Assembly: GCA_031417395.1 (NCBI GenBank)
Contig: JANOVM010000020.1
Coordinates: 1 to 64,000, forward strand
Direction: 5' to 3'
Length of the DNA: 64,000 nt
From: JADKIH01 sp031417395
Lineage (GTDB): Bacteria; Bacteroidota; Bacteroidia; AKYH767-A; 2013-40CM-41-45
The notes under the pieces were generated by a model, which saw only the letters and a list, made by a program, of their open reading frames with translations, did not search any database and had not been told where the DNA came from. Positions 1 through 9,406 of the stretch are shown piece after piece (within the stretch, counting starts at the first letter, position 1; each line of letters begins with the position of its first letter). Made by a program: the position numbers and the translations under genes.

Positions 1-2092
1 GGCAATGCTTGTACATCAGGCGATGCTTGCGTTAGCGGCGTAGCAACATCCGGTTCAGCAGTAATTTGCAACGATAACAATATATGTACAGATGATTCTT
101 GTAATCCAACTTCAGGATGTGTTTATACTAATGATGACACTAACGCTTACGACGACGGCAATGCATGTACATCAGGCGATGCTTGTATTAGCGGAGTAGC
201 AACATCGGGTTCACCGGTAGTTTGTAACGACAACAATGTTTGTACAGACGATTCATGCGATCCAACTTCAGGTTGTGTTTACACAAACGACAATACAAAT
301 GCTTACGACGACGGCAACGCTTGCACATCAGGCGATGCTTGTATCAGCGGAGTAGCTACATCCGGTTCACCGGTTGTTTGTAACGATAACAATGTTTGTA
401 CAGACGATTCCTGCGATCCAGCAACAGGTTGTGTTTATACTAATGATGACACTAACGCTTACGACGACGGCAACGCTTGTACATCAGGTGATGCTTGTGT
501 AGCAGGAGTTGGTACATCTGGAACAGCGGTTGTTTGTAACGATAACAACATCTGTACAGACGATTCATGTAATCCAACATCAGGCTGTGTTTATACAAAC
601 GATGACACGAACGCTTACGATGACGGCAACGCTTGTACTTCAGGCGATGCTTGTATCAGCGGAGTAGCGACATCCGGTTCACCGGTTGTTTGTAATGATA
701 ACAATGTTTGTACAGACGATTCATGCGATCCTGCAACAGGTTGTGTTTATACAAACGATAATACAAATGCTTACGATGACAGCAATGCTTGTACAACAGG
801 CGATGCTTGCGTTAACGGCGTGGCTACTTCAGGTTCTGCTGTAGTTTGCGACGATAACAATGTTTGTACAGACGATTCATGCGATCCAGCATCAGGTTGT
901 GTTTACACAAATGACGATACGAATGCTTACGATGACGGCAATGCCTGCACGGCAGGTGATGCTTGTGTAGCAGGTGTTGGTACATCCGGTTCACCGGTTG
1001 TTTGTAACGACAACAATGTTTGTACAGACGATTCATGCGATCCTGCAACTGGTTGTGTTTATATTAACGACGATACCAACGTTTATGATGACGGCAATGC
1101 TTGTACTACAGGTGATGCTTGTGTAAACGGAGTAGGTACACCGGGCGGACCGACAGTTTGTAACGACAACAATGTTTGTACAGATGATTCATGCGATCCG
1201 GCAACTGGTTGTGTTTATACTAACGACGATACCAACGTTTACGATGACGGGAATGCTTGTACATCAGGCGATGCTTGCGTAAATGGCGTAGCAACATCAG
1301 GTTCACCGGTTGTTTGTAACGACAACAATGTTTGTACAGACGATTCATGTGATCCTTCAACAGGTTGTGTTTATACTAACGATAACACCAACGTTTACGA
1401 TGATGGCAATGCTTGTACTACAGGTGATGCTTGTGTAAACGGAGTAGGCACACCGGGCGGACCAACCGTTTGTAACGACAACAATGTTTGTACAGACGAT
1501 TCTTGCGATCCTTCAACAGGTTGTGTTTATACTAATGATAATACCAACGTTTACGACGACGGCAATGCCTGCACAACAGGTGATGCTTGTGTAAGCGGAG
1601 TAGGTACACCGGGCGGACCAACTGTTTGTAACGACAACAATGTTTGTACAGATGATTCATGTGATCCTGCAACGGGTTGTGTTTATACTAACGACAACAC
1701 GAACGGTTACGATGACGGCAATGCTTGTACTTCAGGCGATGCTTGCGTAAATGGAGTAGCAACATCCGGTTCACCGGTTGTTTGTAATGACAATAATGTT
1801 TGTACGGATGATTCATGCGATCCGGCATCGGGATGTGTTTATACCAACGACAACACGAACGTTTACGATGACAGCAATGCCTGTACTTCAGGCGATGCTT
1901 GCGTAAATGGCGTAGCAACATCCGGCTCACCGGTTGTTTGTAACGATAACAATGTTTGTACAGACGATTCATGTGATCCTTCAACAGGTTGTGTTTATAC
2001 TAACGATAACACAAACGTTTACGATGATGGCAACGTTTGTACCGATGGCGATGCATGTGTAAACGGAGTTGGTACATCGGGTTCACAGGTGG
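1..2092 (+). repeat. Tandem 156-bp coding repeat, about 13.4 copies in window
   Basis: Units start at 1, 157, 313, 469, 625, 781, 937, 1093, 1249, 1405, 1561, 1717, 1873 and 2029, an exact 156-bp (52-codon) period with no indels. Copies are nearly identical at DNA level. They differ mainly in the linker, which is either an ATSGSPV-type or a GTPGGPT-type sequence. The array extends past the left edge. Such homogeneity suggests recent duplication or ongoing gene conversion, and copy number may vary between strains or be misassembled. Confidence 0.95.
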
Positions 2093-2871
2093 ATAGTAAC
2101 GATAACAATCCTTGCACAAATGATGGTTGTTTAAATCCAACCGGAATTTTCCATACACCGGTTGATGTAGATGACAATGATCCATGTACTGCTGATGCAT
2201 GTAATACGCTGAATGGTTCAATTACTCATACCAATACCTGCGGTGTAACATTAAATACAAGATTGTACCTGGAAGGATTTTATTCAGGTAGTGGTTTAAT
2301 GGAAAATGCTCAAAGTGCGCCATTTGGTGGATGTTTATATCACACCGGTTTATCTGCGAATCCAAACGATGCGGATTATGTTACTGTTAGTTTAATGAGT
2401 GCAACATATCCTTATGCTTTGGTTCAAAGCCAGGTTGGCATTCTTAAGACCAATGGCGACTTAAGTGTAACATTTACGTCACCGGTTACATCGGGTACGG
2501 CATATTACATTAAGCTTAATCACCGTAATTCCATTGAAACATGGAGTACAGCTCCGGTAATGACCAGTGCTATAACAACATATTATTTCAGCACAGCAGC
2601 CGGTCAGGCGTATGGAAATAATATGTCTGATCTTGGTGATGGAAACTGGGCAATATTCAGTGGTGATATTTCTGATGCCACTACAGCTACTGTCGGAGTT
2701 CAGGACGGTATTATTGAATCTCAGGATTATGGCGACATGGAAAATGCAGTATACCAAACATTACTTGGATATGTTGTTCAGGATATAACAGGTGATGGTT
2801 TAGTTGAATCTGCTGATTATGGATTGATGGAGAATAATGTTTATTATACACGAATAGTTTTGCATCCATAA
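1..2871 (+). CDS. Giant Cys-rich repeat surface protein with dockerin-like C-terminus (5' partial)
   Basis: The reading frame is open from the first base of the window, so the start lies upstream; the internal GTG at 820 is not a real start. About thirteen 52-residue units are visible, each with a CxxxxxCTDDSC core, a GCVYTND stretch and a GNACT.GDAC stretch, giving six cysteines per unit. The pattern resembles the Cys-rich repeats of slime-mould and myxobacterial extracellular proteins (Dicty_CTDC type). After about 2090 the repeats decay, followed by a beta-rich module and two EF-hand-like segments (DGIIESQDYGDMEN and DGLVESADYGLMEN) that resemble dockerin calcium loops. No classical T9SS PNP motif is seen; the protein ends TRIVLHP. 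It is probably a secreted, disulphide- and calcium-stabilised fibre or adhesin, but its function is unknown. A strong terminator follows. Confidence 0.85.
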   Translation, partial: GNACTSGDACVSGVATSGSAVICNDNNICTDDSCNPTSGCVYTNDDTNAYDDGNACTSGDACISGVATSGSPVVCNDNNVCTDDSCDPTSGCVYTNDNTNAYDDGNACTSGDACISGVATSGSPVVCNDNNVCTDDSCDPATGCVYTNDDTNAYDDGNACTSGDACVAGVGTSGTAVVCNDNNICTDDSCNPTSGCVYTNDDTNAYDDGNACTSGDACISGVATSGSPVVCNDNNVCTDDSCDPATGCVYTNDNTNAYDDSNACTTGDACVNGVATSGSAVVCDDNNVCTDDSCDPASGCVYTNDDTNAYDDGNACTAGDACVAGVGTSGSPVVCNDNNVCTDDSCDPATGCVYINDDTNVYDDGNACTTGDACVNGVGTPGGPTVCNDNNVCTDDSCDPATGCVYTNDDTNVYDDGNACTSGDACVNGVATSGSPVVCNDNNVCTDDSCDPSTGCVYTNDNTNVYDDGNACTTGDACVNGVGTPGGPTVCNDNNVCTDDSCDPSTGCVYTNDNTNVYDDGNACTTGDACVSGVGTPGGPTVCNDNNVCTDDSCDPATGCVYTNDNTNGYDDGNACTSGDACVNGVATSGSPVVCNDNNVCTDDSCDPASGCVYTNDNTNVYDDSNACTSGDACVNGVATSGSPVVCNDNNVCTDDSCDPSTGCVYTNDNTNVYDDGNVCTDGDACVNGVGTSGSQVDSNDNNPCTNDGCLNPTGIFHTPVDVDDNDPCTADACNTLNGSITHTNTCGVTLNTRLYLEGFYSGSGLMENAQSAPFGGCLYHTGLSANPNDADYVTVSLMSATYPYALVQSQVGILKTNGDLSVTFTSPVTSGTAYYIKLNHRNSIETWSTAPVMTSAITTYYFSTAAGQAYGNNMSDLGDGNWAIFSGDISDATTATVGVQDGIIESQDYGDMENAVYQTLLGYVVQDITGDGLVESADYGLMENNVYYTRIVLHP

Positions 2872-2890
2872 ATCATTGAACTAATATTTT

Positions 2891-2928
2891 AAAAAGGCCG
2901 GAAGCAAATTTTTCTTCCGGCCTTTTTT
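2891..2928 (+). terminator. Rho-independent terminator
   Basis: A perfect 9-bp stem (GGCCGGAAG at 2896-2904 with CTTCCGGCC at 2914-2922) closes a 9-nt loop and is followed by six T residues. It lies 20 bp after the stop of the Cys-rich repeat gene and should end that transcript. Confidence 0.93.
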
Positions 2929-3105
2929 CATGTGAACCTGTTTTATTTTATAAGTGTTATTAGCGACTTTCATAATAAAAGGTAACTTAGAAAATAAATT
3001 CTAAAATTGTTTATCAGCGCTTTGTAGAAGTTAAATCTGAAATCTTATCTTTATATTCTTAGATCCTAAATAAATAAGCTGAATTTTCCTGAATTATTAT
3101 ATTTT

Positions 3106-3993
3106 ATGAGTTCCCCAAAAGCAATTCCCGTATACGATTTTTTCAAAAAATTAGACTCTGGTTTGCATTTTACATTTACTAAACTAGAAGAAAGCTATGG
3201 TTCTTACGATTCTTCCTCACCCCATCGCCATAATTATTATGAAATACTTTACTTCCTAAAAAGTGGAGGCATTCATGAAATTGATTTTAATACTTATTCT
3301 GTAGAAGAAAACTCTTTACACTTTGTCTCGCCGGAGCAAGTTCATTTATTACGCAGAGAAAAACAGGTAACAGGATTTGTACTTTCTTTTTCAAAGGAAT
3401 TTATTTTTATGGATAGCGAAACCACATCCTTAATGGAAGGTCTTCCTTTTTTTGATAACCCATTTGCATTTCCTTTGATAAAAATAGCATTGCAATCCCG
3501 GCTTAAGGATATAAATGAATTGTTGCAGAAAATACAGAAGGAATTTACAGGCAAGAATGAAGATAGAGCGTCAATGCTTCGGATGTATCTTTGCATACTT
3601 TTGTTAAATGCAAAACGAATCCATTCTGCAGATGACAAATCCGGGAAAATAATTTCACAACATTCTGAAATTACCCGCAAATTTAAAATGTTGGTGCAAA
3701 ACAATTTTAAGGATAAAAAATCAGTAAGCGATTATGCTAAAATCCTGAATATTACTGCAGGGCATTTAAGTGAGACAATTCAGAAAGATATTGGAATGTC
3801 GGCGGGTTCTTTTATTCATGACAGGATTATTTTGGAAGCAAAACGTTTGCTGTATCATTCACCTAAAACCGTAAAAGAAATCGCTTTTGAACTCAATTAC
3901 GAGGATCCCTCATATTTTACACGCTTTTTTAAATTGCATGCCAAAGTAACACCGGAGGAATTCAGAAAGGTAATCCGTGAAAAATACCAATGA
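3106..3993 (+). CDS. AraC-family transcriptional regulator
   Basis: This 295-residue protein has the usual AraC layout. An N-terminal cupin-like sensing domain includes the HRHNYYEI segment at residues 40-47. The C-terminal DNA-binding domain, about residues 190-290, has two helix-turn-helix motifs; the second contains the signature around IAFELNYEDPSYFTRFFK, followed by TPEEFRK. The ligand is unknown. It is a single gene after a strong terminator and just before a T9SS-secreted protein on the same strand, so either that gene or the nucleobase-catabolism genes could be targets; the sequence does not decide. The ATG start gives a normal family length. Confidence 0.92.
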   Translation: MSSPKAIPVYDFFKKLDSGLHFTFTKLEESYGSYDSSSPHRHNYYEILYFLKSGGIHEIDFNTYSVEENSLHFVSPEQVHLLRREKQVTGFVLSFSKEFIFMDSETTSLMEGLPFFDNPFAFPLIKIALQSRLKDINELLQKIQKEFTGKNEDRASMLRMYLCILLLNAKRIHSADDKSGKIISQHSEITRKFKMLVQNNFKDKKSVSDYAKILNITAGHLSETIQKDIGMSAGSFIHDRIILEAKRLLYHSPKTVKEIAFELNYEDPSYFTRFFKLHAKVTPEEFRKVIREKYQ

Positions 3994-4083
3994 AACCGTA
4001 ATTTTGGTATTGTCCTTATTAACTGTTTGTTTTAATCTTGTAAAGAATTTATTTTACTTTAATTTCTTTAAATCTCTTAAATT

Positions 4084-6549
4084 ATGAAACGGACAGGATC
4101 TGCATCGAAAATTTTAATTTTTCTTATTTGCTTTATATCTGTATTTACAATGTACGGACAGAATTGGGAAAAGTCATTTGGGGGATTAAACAACGAATTA
4201 GGGTATGCTGTTCAGCAAACTAATGACAGTGGTTTTATTGCTGTTGGGAATACGAATAGTTTCGGTGCAGGTTCTACGGATATTTATCTTGTAAAAACGA
4301 ATTCACTGGGAGATAGTATGTGGACAAGGACCTTTGGCGGACTTAGTTCTGACAGAGGTCTCTCCGTAAGACAAACAATGGATGGCGGTTATATTATTGG
4401 TGGAGAAACATCCGCTTCAGGCAGTGAGGACATACAATTAATCAAGACGAATTCAAACGGTATTGCTCTTTGGACGAAAGTTTTCGGAACAAGCCAGCAG
4501 GATATTTGTGCTGCTGTTGTTCAAACTTTTGATAGTGGATTTTGTTTTACAGGCAGTACCGGTAATATTTCAGCGGGTAATCCTGATGTAATCCTAATTA
4601 AGACCGATGCTAATGGTGATACAATGTGGGCTAAGACATTCGGAGGTGCTGCTATTGATTTAGCGTATTCTCTTCAGCAAACAAATGACAGTGGTTTTAT
4701 TGTTTCCGGGGCTACCTACAATGCTGTTGACGGTTTTTATTATGCTTATTTAATCAAAACCAAAAGTAATGGCGACACCCTCTGGACCAGAACATTTAAA
4801 GGTAGCGGACATACGTATGCCCAGTCTGTTTTGCAAACAAGTGACGGCGGTTTTGCAACAGCAGGAATTGCCGGCGAAAACTATTGGGCGCTTAAAATGG
4901 ATAGCACCGGAATGGTTGAATGGTCCAAAGAAATCAACAAAGTTGTTATGGATAGATGTTTTTCTGTTATTCAAACTGACGATAACGGATACATCCTGGC
5001 CGGATTAACAGATATTCAAGTTAATTCTAATATGCTTTTAGTAAAATTGGACAGCCTGGGTTCTGAAGTATGGTCGAAGAAATACACCAATAGTAAATGG
5101 ATAGGCAATGTTATGATACAACCTGTTTTAAATAATGGGTTTATTGTTGTTGGAACAATTGAAAATACAATTACCGGTTATCTTGATATGCATTTGGTAA
5201 AAAGCATATGCGAAAATTTTCCTATGTCTAATATTCTAATTCAGGATACTTTTTGCATGGGAGATACTCTTTCTACTACACTTTCAACAGGATTACAGAC
5301 CGGATTAACATATCAATGGACTTTAAATGGCTTCAATATTGTTGGATCAAATTCTACCAATACTATTGCTGTTGCAGATGGTAATTATGGTTTAACGGTA
5401 ACAGACTCTTTAGGATGTAGTAATCAATCAAATGAAATTTACATTTACCTTCCCAAAGCATATTTTCTTCCTTCTCCAAATGAAGCATGTGCCGGAGATA
5501 GTATTGTAATGGGCAGTTGGAATTCCGGACCTGATTACTATGCTTTATACCATTGGGATTTTGGTGATGGTGATACTGTCTCAGGCAATACGGTTAAGCA
5601 TGCTTATCAGTCAACAGGTGTTTATACTGTTACTAGAAGCGTAGTGACTGCAAACGGTTCCTGCAACTCTTACGTGGATAGCGTAGTAATCTCTACTACT
5701 GCAAAACCTCCTGTCGATTTCGACATTCTGGTGAATTCAATAAATATGCTGAATACAACCGGTTGTCCGGGCGACAAATTTGAATTCATTCCTTATGCAT
5801 ACACTTACTTATTTGTTCCGCCTCCGGCCTTTGATGCTTCCTCTTACCTATGGGACTTTGGCGACGGAACAACAGATACCGTAAAGTCACCTGTGCATTA
5901 CTATTCACAGTTTGGGAGTTTTGTTGTGAAGTTGACTGTAACAAACCATTGTGGAAATTCCGATACTGTTTCCCTTCCCGTATTTATCGACAGCACACTA
6001 CAAGCTATTGCATACTTTAATTGGATTGATTCAGCAGGAGTAATTGGCGATACGATAAATGCATGCGAACCAATTTCGTTTCTAGCAGGTTATGGATCTT
6101 CTTACCATTGGAATTTTGCAGATGGTACTTCCTTTACTACGGGAATTGATTCTGTGGTGCACGTATACAATAACCCGGGCAGCTACAACATCGAGCTAAT
6201 CACAACAAATGGTTGCGGGTCAAGCGATACAATCTCCAGATCGATAACTGTTGTAGGAACCTGCACCGGTATTTTTGAAAACTTCCTGAATGATGCTAAT
6301 ACGGTAGTAGTTTATCCAAACCCATTTGTGAAGACAGCCGAAGTAAGCATTCATTCTTCGCGACAAAACTTAAAGATTAGAAACTTTGAAATGGTTGTGT
6401 TTAACTTACAAGGCAAAAGAGTTATGAATTTTGAATCCAATCGGACAGAATTCATAATAGATACAGAAGGGTTGTCGCCCGGAATGTATTTCTTTACCAT
6501 TCGCAGCCTTAATGAAAATATTGCTGCAGGAAGGTTTATAACTCAATAG
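4084..6549 (+). CDS. T9SS-secreted protein with repeat propeller and three PKD domains
   Basis: An 821-residue exported protein with a signal peptide ending near MYGQ (residue 22). Residues about 25-375 hold about seven repeats of roughly 50 residues of the type FGG...D.A..V.QT.DSGF...G...L.KT...GD..W, probably a beta-propeller. Three PKD-like domains follow, with WDFGDG at about 490, WDFGDG at about 587 and WNFADG at about 673. The tail from about 744 (VYPNP) to ITQ is a type A T9SS sorting domain. This is typical of Bacteroidota outer-surface proteins, usually linked to binding or adhesion. No catalytic domain is seen. Confidence 0.9.
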   Translation: MKRTGSASKILIFLICFISVFTMYGQNWEKSFGGLNNELGYAVQQTNDSGFIAVGNTNSFGAGSTDIYLVKTNSLGDSMWTRTFGGLSSDRGLSVRQTMDGGYIIGGETSASGSEDIQLIKTNSNGIALWTKVFGTSQQDICAAVVQTFDSGFCFTGSTGNISAGNPDVILIKTDANGDTMWAKTFGGAAIDLAYSLQQTNDSGFIVSGATYNAVDGFYYAYLIKTKSNGDTLWTRTFKGSGHTYAQSVLQTSDGGFATAGIAGENYWALKMDSTGMVEWSKEINKVVMDRCFSVIQTDDNGYILAGLTDIQVNSNMLLVKLDSLGSEVWSKKYTNSKWIGNVMIQPVLNNGFIVVGTIENTITGYLDMHLVKSICENFPMSNILIQDTFCMGDTLSTTLSTGLQTGLTYQWTLNGFNIVGSNSTNTIAVADGNYGLTVTDSLGCSNQSNEIYIYLPKAYFLPSPNEACAGDSIVMGSWNSGPDYYALYHWDFGDGDTVSGNTVKHAYQSTGVYTVTRSVVTANGSCNSYVDSVVISTTAKPPVDFDILVNSINMLNTTGCPGDKFEFIPYAYTYLFVPPPAFDASSYLWDFGDGTTDTVKSPVHYYSQFGSFVVKLTVTNHCGNSDTVSLPVFIDSTLQAIAYFNWIDSAGVIGDTINACEPISFLAGYGSSYHWNFADGTSFTTGIDSVVHVYNNPGSYNIELITTNGCGSSDTISRSITVVGTCTGIFENFLNDANTVVVYPNPFVKTAEVSIHSSRQNLKIRNFEMVVFNLQGKRVMNFESNRTEFIIDTEGLSPGMYFFTIRSLNENIAAGRFITQ

Positions 6550-6612
6550 CCGGTATTTTTTCTATTGTTCGAAAAAGTGCTTTATAACGAGTGGGGAATA
6601 TAAATACCGGTA

Positions 6613-7995
6613 TTAAATTATACCGGTAACTTTTTTTCTCTTGATAAATTTTCCGTAACCGGCTTTAATTTGCAGTTGATTATTATCAACAGCAACTTTG
6701 CCCCGCATAATGACTGTTTTTGTTTTGCCTTTAACCTTCCATCCCTCATAAGCGGAATAATCAACATTCATATGGTGCGTCTTTGCAGATAAAACATGTT
6801 CTTCATTAGGATCAAAAATAATTATGTCAGCATCCGATCCCGGTGCAAGGGTTCCTTTTTGAGGGAACATTCCAAAGATTTTCGCAGCATTCGTTGAAGT
6901 AACATCAACAAATTTGTTAACGGATATCTTCCCTTTATTTACACCTTCGGAAAACAATAATTCCATGCGGTGTTCAATGGCAGGATGTCCATTCGGTATC
7001 TTGGAGAAATCGTCTTTGCCCATTAGCTTTTGTTCCCATTTAAAAGGGCAATGATCAGTTGCTACAACTTGAACGCTTCCCTGATTAATACCTGCCCATA
7101 GTGATTCCTGATCTTTCTTTTCGCGCAGAGGGGGACTCATTACCCATTTAGCACCATCAAAATTCTTTTCATAGAGAGAAGCATCGAGAATCAGATATTG
7201 TATGCACGTTTCAGCAAAGACTTTCTGATTACGTTCAGCAGCTTTTCGAACGTGATTGTGCGCTCCTTCGCATGTCATGTGAACGATATAGGCAGGCACG
7301 CCTGAATAATGGGCCATGTCAGCAAATCGCCCCGAAGCTTCGGCTTCTGTAATTTCAGGCTGAGACAGATAATGATATAGTGGCTCTAATTTTCCTTCCG
7401 ACCTATGTTTGGCAATTAAGAAATCAATCATATCGCCATTGGTAGCATGAACGGTAACCATGCCGCCGCATTTTTTTACTTCATTCATCAGTCCGACCAT
7501 TTGTCTGTCGTCAATCATTAATGCTCCTTTGTATGCCATAAAGGTTTTGAAAGAAGTTATACCTTCTGTCTCGACCATTTCTTTAATTTCTTTTTTTGTA
7601 TTTTCATTAAAGTCAGTCACAGCCATGTGGAAAGAGTAATCGCAGCAGGCTTTTCCATTCGAACGGCCTTGCCATTCTTTCAATGCGTGGTCAAGCGATT
7701 TCCCCTGAGTCTGCAATACAAAATCAATGAGCATTGTAGTTCCCCCGAACAAAGCCGCTGAAGTGCCACTTGTATAATCATCGCTTGAGAATGTCCCCAT
7801 GAAAGGCATATCGAGATGAACATGCGGATCGATTCCTCCGGGCATTACCAGCTTTCCTTTTGCATCGATAACATCATCTGCTTTAACATTCAGGTTAGTC
7901 CCAATAGCACTTATTTTATCTCCTTCAATGAAAACATCAGCATCGGATATTTCCGAAGCGGTAACTACTTTTCCGTTTTTTATTAGTATTGACAT
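6613..7995 (-). CDS. hydA: Dihydropyrimidinase / D-hydantoinase
   Basis: A 460-residue cyclic amidohydrolase that opens dihydropyrimidine or hydantoin rings (dihydrouracil to N-carbamoyl-beta-alanine). The binuclear metal ligands are all recognisable: H58 and H60 (DPHVH), K156 in FMAYKG as the carboxylated lysine, H183 (VHATNGD), H239 (IVHMTCEGA) and D314 (ATDHCPF). SFKTFMAYKG and the length match dihydropyrimidinases better than allantoinases; a separate allantoinase occurs at 27338-28702. It is the last gene of the minus-strand run that includes the cytosine-deaminase-like gene, separated from it by a 228-bp repeat-containing gap. Phenylhydantoinase activity cannot be excluded. Confidence 0.88.
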   Translation of the reverse strand: MSILIKNGKVVTASEISDADVFIEGDKISAIGTNLNVKADDVIDAKGKLVMPGGIDPHVHLDMPFMGTFSSDDYTSGTSAALFGGTTMLIDFVLQTQGKSLDHALKEWQGRSNGKACCDYSFHMAVTDFNENTKKEIKEMVETEGITSFKTFMAYKGALMIDDRQMVGLMNEVKKCGGMVTVHATNGDMIDFLIAKHRSEGKLEPLYHYLSQPEITEAEASGRFADMAHYSGVPAYIVHMTCEGAHNHVRKAAERNQKVFAETCIQYLILDASLYEKNFDGAKWVMSPPLREKKDQESLWAGINQGSVQVVATDHCPFKWEQKLMGKDDFSKIPNGHPAIEHRMELLFSEGVNKGKISVNKFVDVTSTNAAKIFGMFPQKGTLAPGSDADIIIFDPNEEHVLSAKTHHMNVDYSAYEGWKVKGKTKTVIMRGKVAVDNNQLQIKAGYGKFIKRKKVTGII

Positions 7996-8223
7996 TTTTT
8001 TAATTCGTTAATTATTATTGCTCGAAAAAATTATTAATTAATCTTTACGTCATTTTAATTGACTACTCTATAATATTTCACCCCTAAAGGGGCTTGTAAT
8101 TTGTATTACTTTAATTTGCTACCGGTGTTTTGTCCCTAACGGGACTTACGATTTCGAAATAATCCGGTAGTAGTCGTCCAATAACTAATAATTAATTAGA
8201 AATTTGGACGGTTTAAATTAAAG
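7996..8223. repeat. Intergenic CCC...GGG hairpin repeats
   Basis: This 228-bp gap between the deaminase and dihydropyrimidinase genes contains short inverted repeats: CACCCCTAAAGGGGC near 8081 and GTCCCTAACGGGAC near 8133. They resemble the hairpin cores after xdhC (29880-30075). It is AT-rich elsewhere and contains no credible gene. Confidence 0.55.
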
Positions 8224-8658
8224 CTACAGTTCCCCAATGTCTTCGTTCCACAACCTTGGGTTTTCATTAATAAATTTACGCATCATTTCTTTACATTCTT
8301 CAGAGTCCAAATTTATTACTTCAACACCCATCGATTCCATAAATTCTTTGGCGCCGGAAAAAGTTTCATTTTCTCCGGCATAAACTTTTTTAATGCCGAA
8401 TTGTACAACAGCTCCTGCGCAAAGATAGCAGGGCATAAGGGTGGAATATAAAACAGTGTCTTTGTAACTGCCTACCCGTCCGGCATTGCGAAGGCAATCT
8501 ATTTCCGCATGCGTAACCGGATCACCATCTTGAACGCGCTTATTGTGTCCACGGCCGATAATTTTTCCTTCTTTAATAATGACGGAGCCAATTGGAATGC
8601 CGCCTTCGCTAAGACCCTGACGAGCTTCATCAATAGCAGCTTGCATGAATTTATCCAT
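8224..8658 (-). CDS. Zinc-dependent nucleobase deaminase, yeast cytosine deaminase (Fcy1)-like
   Basis: A 144-residue cytidine/deoxycytidylate-deaminase-fold enzyme. Zinc ligands are H50 (THAE), C77 and C80 (MPCYLC), with E52 as the catalytic glutamate. The protein resembles yeast cytosine deaminase along its length, including GGIPIG, GRGHN, the C-terminal VGEN-like AGENETF segment and a W-EDIGE tail, rather than guanine deaminase or TadA. It probably converts cytosine to uracil, feeding the dihydropyrimidinase encoded next to it. Other nucleobase or pterin substrates are possible. It starts at ATG 8658, 15 bp after the START-domain gene, so the two are probably co-transcribed. Confidence 0.85.
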   Translation of the reverse strand: MDKFMQAAIDEARQGLSEGGIPIGSVIIKEGKIIGRGHNKRVQDGDPVTHAEIDCLRNAGRVGSYKDTVLYSTLMPCYLCAGAVVQFGIKKVYAGENETFSGAKEFMESMGVEVINLDSEECKEMMRKFINENPRLWNEDIGEL

Positions 8659-8673
8659 AGGTAAATATAAAAA

Positions 8674-9315
8674 TTAATCTATTATAAAGCTCAATCTTCC
8701 GGTTTTATACCTGGGATTTTGAATAAGTTTATTTAAATTTTCTTGAGTAGAATATGGCGCATTAACAATGACCAGATTTACGAGCCATGCCGGTACAATA
8801 CCTCCGGGGTCTGTCCCCATTTCATAATTTATACCTACGAAACCATCGTTTTGAGGCGTAAGTATGTATTTAGAATGAAAATCTTTTACTCTTACAAAAT
8901 CATCTTTTTCCGGTATTAATCCTTGAACTATATCCGATGTTACCGTTACAATTTTTGTCTTACTGTCCTGGTAAATTCGACAGTGCGAAACAACATCTCT
9001 GTCCGAAACAGGCCAGGGAACTTTAAGCTTTTGATACGTTATAATATCAGAATCACTTAATTTTTTAATGGTTGTAGCAGAATAGCAATTATAAATCCAG
9101 TCTGTATAATGATCAACATCGCTTAGCGCTTTTACAATAGTGCTCAGAGAAGCTTTTACTTTTGTAGTGATTTTAATTTCTTTATACGCAGTTGTAATTA
9201 CGCTTCTTGTGTATACAGAGATATTGTTTTTGGTTTTTCGTACTACCCAGGTATCGTTGCCCGGAGAGAAGAGAAAGAGGAAAAGAAGAGTGAAAACCGG
9301 ACTATTGATCAACAT
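8674..9315 (-). CDS. Exported START-domain lipid/hydrophobe-binding protein
   Basis: I use the ATG at 9315 (a TTG lies just upstream), giving 213 residues. A short hydrophobic leader (LLFLFLFSPG) is followed by a StAR-related lipid-transfer (START) fold, recognised by WVVRKTKNNISVYTR, the KVKASLSTIVKALSDVDHYTDWIYNC region and the PWPVSDRDVV motif. Members bind hydrophobic ligands in a deep cavity. The ligand here is unknown. It sits between a THEP1-like NTPase gene and the deaminase gene on the same strand, so it may be co-transcribed with nucleobase-catabolism genes without taking part in the pathway. Confidence 0.75.
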   Translation of the reverse strand: MLINSPVFTLLFLFLFSPGNDTWVVRKTKNNISVYTRSVITTAYKEIKITTKVKASLSTIVKALSDVDHYTDWIYNCYSATTIKKLSDSDIITYQKLKVPWPVSDRDVVSHCRIYQDSKTKIVTVTSDIVQGLIPEKDDFVRVKDFHSKYILTPQNDGFVGINYEMGTDPGGIVPAWLVNLVIVNAPYSTQENLNKLIQNPRYKTGRLSFIID

Positions 9316-9406
9316 CAAATTTATTGTATATTAAAAACAAAGATAAGCTAATTTTAAAAAAACAAAGATTTTATTATGCTTTTTAAGTCAAAAGTTCAAT
9401 ACAAAA

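Noticed and set aside
1..2092. A CRISPR-like appearance of regular repeats
   Set aside because: The repeats are directly adjacent, in frame and coding, with no unique spacers between them.
824..2221. Several antisense frames of 70-100 residues, Lys/His/Arg-rich
   Set aside because: They are reverse-strand shadows of the Cys-rich repeats and have the same period; none has independent support.
6550..6612. Repeated CCGGTA and TACCGGTA words between the PKD gene and the dihydropyrimidinase gene
   Set aside because: May form a weak hairpin near the convergent stops, but the pairing is short and self-palindromic and I could not call it a terminator with confidence.
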